A stretch of 64,000 nt of DNA from positions 1 through 64,000 of the forward strand of contig JAKJHU010000467.1 in assembly GCA_022316685.1 (NCBI GenBank). Direction: 5' to 3'. Positions 54,820 to 64,000 of the stretch are shown one piece after another. The stretch comes from Progne subis subis. Taxonomy: Eukaryota; Chordata; Aves; Passeriformes; Hirundinidae. The notes beneath the pieces are model-generated. The model had not been told where the DNA came from. It worked only from the letters and a program-made list of their open reading frames with translations, and did not search any database. The position numbers and the translations under genes are program-made. Each line of letters begins with the position of its first letter. The first letter of the stretch is position 1.

Positions 54820-56534
54820 CTGTGCTTTTCAGAAACAATCAAGTGCCTCTTTGTTTCTGCATAGCATGCAGAATGGAACTCATTCCAGGCCCAGACTGCT
54901 TTTTGCCATATGTCTTTTTTGTTATTTTATTTGGTGTGTTCTATTTTTCCTTTTTTTTTTTTACTTTGTTTAATGTTTGCCATAAAGGGATGCCATTAGT
55001 CACAGTATTGCTACATCACCATCTCCCATGCTTGTGTTAAGCAGAGACAGTAAGGAGCCATCATCACTGTGCATTTATGTAAAATAAAGTGTCCTGCTCT
55101 GCCCTGTGTGTCCAAGATGCTTTCCTCAGCCCTTCTCTGTCTCTGCAGGGGCAGTGCCTGTGAGCAGAGGTGGAGGGAAGAGACTCCCAGCACAGCAGCA
55201 CAGCCAGGGACAATGGCCCTGGCTCTTCCCACATCTGCTCTTCCCAGCTCCAGCCTCTCCTTCCCAGCCCTGCTGTGGCTGTCAGGCCCGAGTGCTCTGG
55301 CAGCTTGGTCACTGTGCTGCTGCGTGTCCGTGCTGTGCCCACAGGCAGGGACAGGCCATGGGCACTGCTGGGACACAGCTGGGCTCCAGCACAGCAGCTG
55401 CAGCAGCAAAGGGATCTCCTGAGGGCAGGGCAGGAAGGCTTTGCTCTCCCTGCAGAGTCCCTCTCAGGAACAGGCCCAAGGAACAGACTCTGAAGAGGCT
55501 CCTTGTGTTCCTTGTTCTCCCAGGGCTCAGTGGGCATGAGATCAGAGTCCCAGTGTGGCCTTCAGGGCACTCAGGGCTGGCTCAGGTTCTGCTTGTTGGT
55601 GGCCAGGGCCCATCAGATGGGGAATGGTCTGTGCTGAACCTGGCTGGGGCTCTGCAGCTGGTGCCAGGGCTGATGGCAGGGGAAGGCTTTGTCTGGAGGG
55701 CCCTTGGGAGCTGCCAGGAGAACACAGGGCACCTGCAGGGACCGTGTGTGCCAAGGATCAGCAGGGAGTGGAGCTCCCTGGGCGCAGGCCTGGCCAGGGT
55801 GGGCTCACCCCGAGATCAAGGACTGAATGTGTGCTGTGAGCCAGGAGAGCTCTGCAGCCCCAGGGGACACAGCAGGCACAGGGAAAGGAGTCTGGGCACG
55901 GGCTGGTCTGACCCTCAGGGAACTTCCCCAGGAGGATGCAGGGCAGCCCCAAGGCCATGGGGCAGCTCTGGAACAAGGCAGGCACCTCTGAGCAGCCTCC
56001 ATGGCCCCAGCAGAGCCTGTGTGCGAGGGGGTCAGTGCGGGGAGCAGCATCAGCTGCCTCTGTCTCCCAGCCTGAGCAGCAGAGCCCTGCAGAGGCAGCC
56101 CAGGGCCCCGGGCAGCACAGCCCCCGTGCTCTGCAGAGCAGCAGCCCCAGCTCGGGGCTGTGGGCAGCAGGGCAGGGGCTGCAGCAATGGCTGCTCAGGC
56201 CAGCACAGACGTGTTCCCCTGGCAAAGGCTCTGTGGGCAGCTGGCATGTGCCAGGAGCAGAGCAGGAGCCCGTGGCTGTGCAGAGGAGCCCTGGCAAGAG
56301 GCTGCCCTGTCCCTGGGGCAGCAGGAGCTGCCTGAGGAGCCCCGGGGCCAACTCTGTGCTGCTGTGCTGGGCAGCGGGGCTGGCCCCGGGGCTGCACGAG
56401 CTGCCTGAGCTGAGCATGTCCTGAGCATTCCAGACACAGAGTGGCTGTTCCTGACCTCCAGTGCCTCCAGTTCCTGCTGCAGGGCCAGACAGGTCTGGGC
56501 TGCTCTGCAGGGCTGGGGCAGGGAGACGATAACA

Positions 56535-56925
56535 ATGGACCCTTGGTTATGAGAGTCCCTGCAGTGTCAGAATGATCTCCTTGGTTCCATGAGTCTCCAC
56601 AGCGTCACAGCTGGTCCCTTCGGTTCCATGTGCCCCACAGTGTCACTATGGTCCCCTTGGTCACACCAGGCCCCTGCAGTGTCACAAGGCACCTTTGGTT
56701 CTCTGGGGCCTGCTGTGTCCATTTTGCAGGTGAGCAGGGTCAGCACGCAAAACTGACACAAACCTAAGGAATAATGTAATTTACATAATGCAGAACTGCA
56801 AAGAATCACAAAAGGAGAAGCTCAGCAATTCACCCAATCATCACTACCAAAAATTGCCTGCAGTGATTAAGAAAGATCCATCACCAGTTACGATGTTGCC
56901 ATCATCCACATTCACCCATCAGCAG
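56535..56925. repeat. Second ~37-bp array plus tail, mostly missing from copy 1
   Basis: About five degenerate 37-base units run to about 56,720. They are followed by a tail starting GGTGAGCAGGGTCAGCAC that also follows the array at 58,955 (tail at 59,285). The module 'array plus tail' therefore occurs twice in copy 2, about 2.4 kb apart. In copy 1 only the first few tens of bases remain (2,940-2,990), then the sequence jumps to the far side. Confidence 0.75.
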
Positions 56926-57426
56926 TGGGAAGCTTTCATAGCCAGGGATTAGAGCGCCTCTCCCAACAATTGGGAATTCCTGCTGGTATGTCCAACTTTG
57001 CAGGCAATGAGGTGAGTAAAAAAACCCCAGGAAAACTAGGCAAGAAAACAGTAACCCATACTATAAGGCTTTTAGAGCAGGTATCTGTTTATTCGACATC
57101 AGGAGTGAGGGGGATAGCTCCACCACAAACTCATTTGTGTGTCCTTCACACAGTACTAGCTTTTATACTTTTTTTTTTTTTTTTTAATGTTCTCATTATA
57201 CTTTCCAAACCTTCATATTGTACATATTTTCTAAACACATGATTATGTAAGCCCTTGTAGCACATGCCTGGTCTGTGCAAAGGGTGCTCATCACCCTCCT
57301 GGTGGTTCTTTTGGTGAAGGCTCAGAAAACTTCCTGGGGCTTGAACTTATTACCCCTGCTTCCTGCAAATGCTCTATAAGATTGCCTGCTCAAATAGCCA
57401 GGGGTCAGCTGTTTGCAGTTACCTTG

Positions 57427-58480
57427 TGTCATGGCTGGACACTTGCCCACTGCCAGGCACCCACAAGAGTCCTTCACTCATCCTCCCCTGCCACAGCTAG
57501 GCAGAGAAGGAAAAAAATAATAAAGAACACTTCATGAGTGACATAAGGACCAGGAGAAATAGTTCACATGAAAAAAAGCTCAAGTTGCAAAGTGAATTTT
57601 AATTCTAACAGAATCAGAGGAGCATAATGAGAAGTAAATAAACCCTTAAAACACATTTTTTACACCAAGCCTCTCCGTCCTTCCCAAGACAGCACAGAGA
57701 AACAGGGCATGGGAGTTTTCTCATTTCATCTAGAGATTTTCTTCTGCTGCTCTGGGAGAGGAGTCCTTATCCTCTGAGGCCGTGGGATCCCTCCCACTGG
57801 ATACAGTTCTCCATGAACTGCCCCAGCAGTGGGTCCACTCTCACAAGCAGCAGCCCTACCGCACCTGCTGCAACGTGAGTCCCTGCCATGGGCACACAGT
57901 CCTCCCAAACTGCTGCAGCATGGGGCTCTCCTCCCACGGGGTGCAGTCCTCCAAGGACAGGCTGCTCCAGCCTGGAAGCAGGGCCCCCTCTCTCCACCGG
58001 GTCTCCCACTGGATCACAGCCTCATCCAGGCATCCACCCGCTCTGGGATGGGCACCTCCCCAGGGGCTGTGGGTGGATCTCTGCATCCCCATGGATCCCC
58101 ATGGGCTGAGAGTGGATCTCTGCATCCCCATGGATCCTCATGGGCTGAGAGTGGATCTCTGCATCCCCATGGATCCCCATGGGCTGAGAGTGGATCTCTG
58201 CATCCCCATGGATCCCCTGGGACTGAGAGTGGATCTCTGCATCCCCATGGATCCCCATGGGCTGAGAGTGGATCTCTGCATCCCCATGGATCCTCATGGG
58301 CTGAGAGTGGATCTCTGCATCCCCATGGATCCCCATGGGCTGAGAGTGGATCTCTGCATCCCCATGGATCCCCATGGGCTGAGAGTGGATCTCTGCATCC
58401 CCATGGATCCCCATGGGCTGAGAGTGGATCTCTGCATCCCCCATGGATACCTTTGGTGCCCCTGCCACCAAAATCCAGGC
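57427..58480. mobile_element. Old LTR-like interspersed repeat, copy 2
   Basis: Duplicate of the element at 3,490-4,410, with the same TGTCATGG start, the same AT-rich middle and the same GC-rich distal part. It is longer because its 39-bp array has three more complete units. The same caution about family assignment applies. Confidence 0.5.
58073..58451. repeat. 39-bp minisatellite, 9 full units plus a partial
   Basis: The array uses the same unit as at 4,127 and has full units at 58,073, 58,112, 58,151, 58,190, 58,229, 58,268, 58,307, 58,346 and 58,385, then a partial at 58,424. A C-to-T variant unit recurs at the second and sixth positions, four units apart, as expected if a four-unit block was duplicated. 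Confidence 0.97.
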
Positions 58481-58954
58481 CATGCCAAACCAATACATCT
58501 AGTTCTGCTAAATTTTTCTGATTTCTGAAAAGAGCTTCATTCCCATTCCTTGTTACAACATAACTAGTTCTTTCTGCACAGCTACAGCTTTTTGCACAGT
58601 TCAAGCATTATCCTGTTGCCTCGGCATCAGGGCCCATCAGGCTGAGTCTGACCTGTCCTTTCTCCAAGCTGCAAACAGAACCTGCCCCCAGCCAGTGCCC
58701 TGCAAACAGGCAGGGATTCTGTAGGGCCAGGGAGAGTGCACAGAGATTTGGGGTCTGTGAGTGCTGGTAGGGAGAGATCAGGCACAGGGAAACACCTGCA
58801 GGGGGAAAAGCTCCAGGAAGCAGAGAGAGTCCCTGTCCCTGAGCCCCATGGCTTCCAGTCCCTGCTGCAGGGCCAGACCTGACTCTGCTGCTCTGTGGGG
58901 CTGGGACAGGGGCAGGGAGAGTCTGGACTCTGCAGTGCCAGCCAGAGGAAAACA

Positions 58955-59280
58955 ATGGACCTTTGGTTATACAGGTCCCTGCAGTGTCACAATGGTCTCC
59001 ACGGTTCCATGAGGCCACGAAGAGTAAAAATGTCTGCTTGATTCCTTGGGGCCCCGCAATGTAACAATTTCATCCTGGTTCCATGAGACCACAAAGTGTC
59101 ATTATGGTCCACTTGGTTTCATGAGGTCCTGCAGTGCCACAATGGCCCCTCGGTTCTAAGAGATCCTGCAATGGCAGAGAGGTGTCCTTGGTGACAGAGT
59201 GACACAAGTGACCCTTGGTCACACCAGGCCCCGCAGTGTCCCACGGCACCTTTGGTTCTGTGGGGCCGCAGTGTCTGTTC
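58955..59280. repeat. Degenerate ~37-bp minisatellite (copy-2 duplicon)
   Basis: Duplicate of 4,880-5,220 in the same orientation, with the same order of variant units. It is followed by a non-repetitive tail (about 59,280-59,515) that also follows the array at 56,535. Confidence 0.8.
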
Positions 59281-61400
59281 TGCTGGTGAGCAGGGTCAGC
59301 ACCAAAGACACAGACACAAAGTTCAGGAATTCTGTGACTTATTATAATGCAAAAGTGCAAAGAATCAGCAAAGGAGAAGCTCAGCAATGCACCCAATCAT
59401 CACTACCAAAGATTGCCTGCAGTGATTAAGAAAGAGACAGCACCAGGTCCCCTCAGACTTTCCCATCACCCACATCCACACATCAGCTGGGGGAAGCTGT
59501 CCCAGCCAAGGACTGCACATGGGAGGGAAGAGTGGCAGGGGCTGTGCTGAAAGTCAGCTCCATGTGCTGCTGCTGCTGCTGCTGCTCTGGGGGTCATTTG
59601 TGCAGCCGTGCCCCAGAGTGAGGGATCAGATCCAGGCACTGCTGCTGCTGCCTGGGGATCAGCCACCATTTGGTTGTTGCTGTCAGGGCCAGCAGAAGCG
59701 GTGGCTGGAGCAGCGGGTGCTGACAGTGCCCCAAGCCCCGGGGCTGGAGGGGTCCCTGGGCTGGGGCTGGCAGGGAGCTGCCCCTTGTTCTCCCTCTGCC
59801 TCCCGCAGAGCTGGGCCGGGCACAAGTGGGGCAGCACAGCAAACAGGGAGCCTGCCAGTCTCTTCCAGCCCTGTCTGCTCCCAGTTTGGGCCTTGGAGCT
59901 TCAGGTGGACAAAGGCAGCTGCTTCTGCTCCCTCTGTGTGTCCCCGTGTTCAGCAGTGCTGCTCCATCAGTCTGTGCCCAGCAGTGGGGAAAAGCCTCAG
60001 CCCTGCAGGGCCTGTGCAGCTCAGTCAGCAGGAAGGGAGCTGCTCTACACAGGAACATGCAGCAAAGGACTGTAGCACCTGGTTCTTGGGCAGAGCTCAA
60101 ATTCTGTGAGGGAACAACAAAATTGTTCATGTGCAGTGGTGCAACAGCAGTGCAGGTGCTGTGCCTGCAAACACATGGCTCAAGATATGCAAAAGAATTC
60201 TGCAACTCTTGACTAGAACAAGTTGTCACCAGTGCTGAACTCCAGTTATGTCCAAAGCACCCACTTTACACATCTGCTCGTCTCTGCTACATTTTTTTCT
60301 TCAGGGCACCCAAACAAATCTAAACAGAAGAGAAGCATACATTTTGATTGTTTATCAGAAATGTATCTCATTTTGCTGTACATTCCTTTTTCAGGCTGTG
60401 CTGTCTGCTTAAAAAGAAAAAAAAGAAAACCAAATATACATGAAAGAGGAAAGCAAAATATAAATGTGTAGTGACAAATCTTATAGAACTTTGGATTAAG
60501 AGGCAACTGATCTTTTGAAAAAGAGAACTAAGTATTTATTTTGCAAATGTTTAGAATGCATGGATCCATCTTACTGATGTTAGCAACTTTTTTTAAAAAA
60601 AATTTTGGTGTATTTTTTCCAATATTAAGTTTTTTTTTAGTTGTGGTTGAAGCAATAGGAAAGTGAAAGATGGATTGTGCATGACAGTGTCTTGACTGTA
60701 AAAATGTTACAGTTTGAAACTTGGATGTAAAGTATTGCCAATGAAATTTCAAAATCCCAATGCATTGTGTGACAGCAGCTTTTCCTCGAGGATGTGTGGC
60801 AACACAAAGACTTCATCAGGGGTCTCGGGGGCTTGGGGCTTTGTCCTGTGCCCCTCTGAATGTCATGAAACAGGACTTAACCTGCCACCAGCCCAGGTCA
60901 CCTTCTGCCACCGCAGCTCCTTGGACCTTGTGTCCCCCAGAGCAGACACAAAGTGTTTCTGCTGCACTCCCCATAGCATAAATCCACAGAGAGCTGGGAT
61001 TTTCCCAAGGCTTGTCTCCATTGTGCCATATTCCTAAAGAACCAGCAGCTCATGCTGATGAATATGGCGAGTTACATGGATGGTTGTCAGCTCCATTTCC
61101 TGCCTAGAAATCCTGAAACTGCTTCTGAATGCAGCTTCCTTCAGCTCTTGGACACCTATTCACACTGAGCTGGGAAAAAAAATCCCCTGGCCACCAGCTT
61201 ACAAGTGAGTTATGCCAAAGTTAGAGCTCTGTGCGAAATCTCTATCCATTCTTATCCTTTTATTGTGTCTGTACGTGGGGGTGTGCACTGATGTGTCTTG
61301 TATAGAAAGGAAGGAGTGTGCAAGCAACGTGACTGACACTTTCACTCTCAGTGTTCATTCCATACCCATGAGGACAAAGACATTATGGAAAGCCTTACAC

Positions 61401-61670
61401 AGACAAACCCTTCTATCCATGGATTCAGAGACATCCAAGAGCCGCTGGCACACACACAGACTCTTCTATCCATGGATAGAGAGACATGTAGGAGCCCCTG
61501 GCACACACAGACCCTTCTGTCCATGGATACAGAGACATGCAAGAGCCCTTGGCACACACAGACCCTTCTATCCATGGATACAGAGACATGCAAGAGCCCC
61601 TGGCACACACAGACCCTTCTATCCATGGATACAGAGACATGCAAGAGCCCCTGGCACACACAGACCCTTT
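61401..61670. repeat. 51-bp minisatellite, 5 units
   Basis: The same unit as at 8,480 but with five copies. The extra copy is a diverged one near the left end carrying 'gatagagagacatgtagg'. This is a copy-number difference between the two duplicons. Confidence 0.95.
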
Positions 61671-63629
61671 CCCCACAAGCTGCAGGACATGAGAACACAA
61701 CCCTTGCAAACACTGACTGCAAGCCACAGCTCTGGGTGCTCCCCATGAAGCTCAGCTCTGGCACCACTGTCTGCCCCAGGCTCCAGGGAATGCAGTGGGA
61801 GCCCGGCTGGGCTCTGCCCTGGGGCCATCCTGCAGGCAGAGCTGGAAACAGGGAGCATTTAGGTGCCACAAACAGCCAAGCCAGGGGTGCAGGGCAGCTG
61901 CTCCAGCCCGGACTGCACTGCTGTGTGCTGTGCTCTGGGGCTGGGGCTCTGCGCAGAGGGGACTGCACTGGTGTGTGCCAGAGGAGACAAAGAAGCTTCA
62001 GCTTTAGTCTAACTGAGCTGGGTGGGTGAGCTGGGAAGAGAGGGGAGGCTCAGGGGGATTCACAGAGCTCATGCTGCTGGAAGGATGAGGAAAAGGGAGA
62101 GGGAACTCAGCAGTGAGGAGAGCTGAGGGCTGGAGAGCAGCTCTGAATGACACTAAAATGCCACCCGACCTCTGAGACATTGCTGTTCTTCTGCCAGGGA
62201 CAGGATGAGTCCCTAAGCCTGGGACTCGTTCTCCCTCATGGTGAGGGGCATCAAGGAAGGCAACAGTGGGATGGAGACTGCAATGGGCTGGGAACTCACT
62301 GGGGGAAAGGAGGGAGCAGTTGTGAAGTAAAAGGCAGCTGGGGGAGAGAACTGTTCAGTGAAGGGCTGAGCTACAGCTTGAGCAAGCTGAAAAATGTCGT
62401 TTGGAGCCATCCCAGATTGATTTCATTTCACAAGGTATTGAACCAGTTTAATTTAGGGGGGGTGCCTTGTTTTCCCTTGGATATGTGCCATCTGCAAGCT
62501 TGAGCTCCACTGCCAAAACGCTCAAGCAAGTCTCTGCTGCAGGTCACAGCGTTTCTTCTTTGGCTGATTCCGGCCCGGTGCTGAGCTCCAGCAGAGCCCT
62601 GGCAGAGCCCAGAGCAGCCTCAGCATCCGCAGAGCCCGGCTGCAAGGAGAGAAAGCAGAAACCGCCCATCAGCTGAAGGCTCCTGTGCCCTTGTCCCAGC
62701 CGCCCACGGTGCCCAGGCCATGCTGGCTGTGCTCAGAGCAGTGCCCAAAGCTGCCCATCATTGCTGCCTTTGGCAGCAGAGCAGGAGGGCAGGACATGTG
62801 CCCAGCCTGCAGCCAGCCACGGCACATCCACCTCCTCAGCAGCTGCCCAGAGCAGGATGCTCCTGTGCTCGCTGCCATCTCCCAAAAGCTCTTATCCCAC
62901 CCAGCTCTTATGCCAAGAAGATGGGGACCCACCCCACGCCATCCACCGCTGGAAGAAAAGCTGCTCCCAAAGGATGTCCTCAGCCTTCTCCAAGGGCACG
63001 GCCCATCCACGCCACAGCTGGTCCCAAGCACTTCCCCATCCACACTGGACACTGCCTGGAAGGTTTCCTTTAGAAAAACAAACAACAAATTAAGGAAAAT
63101 AGATTACAGATAAAAAGGGGAAACAAGGGAAAAGATAAAAGATTTTATGTCAGTCACAGGTTGAGGAAGGCCCAACCCCTGCATGCAAGGGAAAAACCCA
63201 CCCACGGGTGAGGGAAGCCCATGCTTTCTCCTTCCCCCCTGCACTGCCCCCCAAAAGTGATGGTGATCCCAAAGCAAACAAGGGGAGTGGAGCAGCCCAA
63301 GCCCTTCCTTGACTGCAAAGCAAAGCAGCCGTGCACAGGTGCTGGAGTCCCACCTCTGCTCCTGCCATGGGGGTTTGTTTGTGTCAGGCTGGCTGCCCCA
63401 GCCCCAGCCCCAGCCCAGGGCACGGTGGGTGGTGGGGGCTGTTGGCAGGGCCAGGAGCCGACTCCCATTTCGTAACCACCCCAGCCCATGGCCCCAGCCC
63501 TGACACAAAGCAGCGGGGCAGCCCACTGAAGAATCAGTTGCATCAGCCCCAGCAAAGGGGGAACCTTTGGTTCCTGGCCAGGCTGTGCAATGCCCAAATC
63601 TGGGAGTATCCCCCTGTGTGTGGACTCAT

Positions 63630-63805
63630 CTGCAAATTCACTGTGGAGCCTGGCTTTGAAGAAGGTTCCAGAATCAGAGTCCCTCATCTCCAGCTTTGTG
63701 CTGGCCAGGTCAAGGAAGAGGTTGGCATCCTTGATGTCATCCTCGCTGTCTCCAGCAGCAGCAGCCCCACCTGGTACAGCTCCTCCAGGGGCTCCTTCTC
63801 CTTCC
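63630..63805 (-). pseudogene. pim-like kinase exon fragment, internally deleted (copy 2)
   Basis: Duplicate of 10,619-10,794, with the same internal fusion, the same acceptor and the same altered donor. The deletion and the splice-site change therefore came before the large direct duplication. The window ends about 200 bases further on, so whether a fuller pim locus follows, as at 11,070-13,501, is not visible. Confidence 0.7.
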
Positions 63806-64000
63806 CTGGGGGTGAGACCAGGCTCTCAGTGCTCTGCCCAGGGCCCCAGCTGTCAGTGAACCAGGACAAGCCAAACCAGCTGGGATGGCAGCCACCAGTG
63901 CTGGGCAGACACGCTCAGCTCCAGCACAAGGGCTGCGTGCTCCCATCTGAGGACCCCTGTGCAGTGCCACTGGCAGCAGAAAAAAGTCTGGCTTTCTTTG

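Larger units (their letters stand above)
53184..64000. repeat. Segmental duplicon, copy 2 (direct)
   Basis: This is the partner of 1-10,990. Against copy 1 it has a solo LTR at 54,430-54,819. It has about 340 bases near 56,585-56,925 that copy 1 lacks, and nine rather than six complete 39-bp repeats. It lacks the 1.17 kb found at 5,445-6,612 of copy 1 (junction near 59,516), and it has five rather than four 51-bp repeats. Long frames such as the one covering 55,106-56,335 are broken in copy 1 by 1-2 base indels, so they are not conserved coding sequence. Confidence 0.93.

Noticed and set aside
55106..56335. 409-codon open frame on plus
   Set aside because: The duplicate at 1,500-2,830 breaks it with 1-2 base indels, and the sequence is GC-rich without any domain. 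Not a gene.
58014..58604. Repetitive 'protein' frames with 13-residue repeats, both strands
   Set aside because: Produced by the 39-bp minisatellite, whose unit is a multiple of three. Three or more frames are open at once.
61385..62029. Repetitive frames with 17-residue repeats
   Set aside because: Produced by the 51-bp minisatellite. No start context or domain, and unit number differs between copies.
1..64000. tRNA, rRNA or microRNA genes
   Set aside because: I saw no cloverleaf or rRNA-like sequence by eye. The tRNA-like string at 32,409 is the complement used as a retroviral primer site.

Overview
This window reads as avian nuclear DNA, most likely from a passerine (songbird). The evidence is two CR1 LINE copies with their typical 3' ends, an olfactory receptor 14-like gene pair, a pim-1-like kinase locus of the kind expanded in songbirds, several avian LTR insertions, and the GC-rich, minisatellite-rich texture of bird accessory DNA. 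There are no bacterial operons, no CRISPR array and no tRNA or rRNA gene that I can see. I found no host protein-coding gene that is intact. The content is segmental duplications, mobile elements, tandem repeats and disabled gene copies. A fast-evolving region fits this (subtelomere, microchromosome end or W-linked repeat block); the sequence alone cannot tell which.

Layout. (1) 1-10,990 and 53,184-64,000 are two direct copies of one duplicon about 53 kb apart, both running off the window. Each carries an olfactory receptor 3' remnant, an old LTR-like repeat with a 39-bp minisatellite, a 51-bp minisatellite and a pim kinase exon fragment. They differ by a solo LTR, a 1.17-kb indel, a roughly 0.34-kb indel and minisatellite copy numbers. 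(2) 11,070-13,501 (minus) is a pim-1-like kinase locus with recognisable exons and five single-base deletions. (3) 14,461-16,978 is a 5'-truncated CR1 LINE. (4) 17,500-25,800 holds a solo LTR, CpG-rich islands, a tandem repeat of about 145 bp, an ACTGGG minisatellite, a cluster of ZNF143/Staf-like motifs and an LTR-like block between direct repeats. (5) 25,832-31,270 and 37,020-47,652 form an imperfect inverted duplication with one olfactory receptor gene in each arm; both genes are frameshifted, at opposite ends. (6) In the spacer sits a young, internally deleted endogenous retrovirus (32,114-35,505) with LTRs differing at 4 of 293 sites and a perfect 6-bp target duplication. Its gag looks alpharetrovirus-like and its env transmembrane part gammaretrovirus-like. 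(7) 47,955-49,768 is a minus-strand CR1. (8) 50,450-52,595 is a second copy of the sequence flanking the provirus, without the provirus but with its own solo LTR.

How it fits together. The window looks like a duplication nursery for an olfactory receptor and pim neighbourhood. Direct duplication, inverted duplication and LTR insertion are layered, and paralogous empty sites give a relative order: both large duplications came before at least three LTR insertions. Almost all gene-breaking lesions are single-base indels, several in homopolymer runs, so long-read assembly error is a real alternative to genuine decay.
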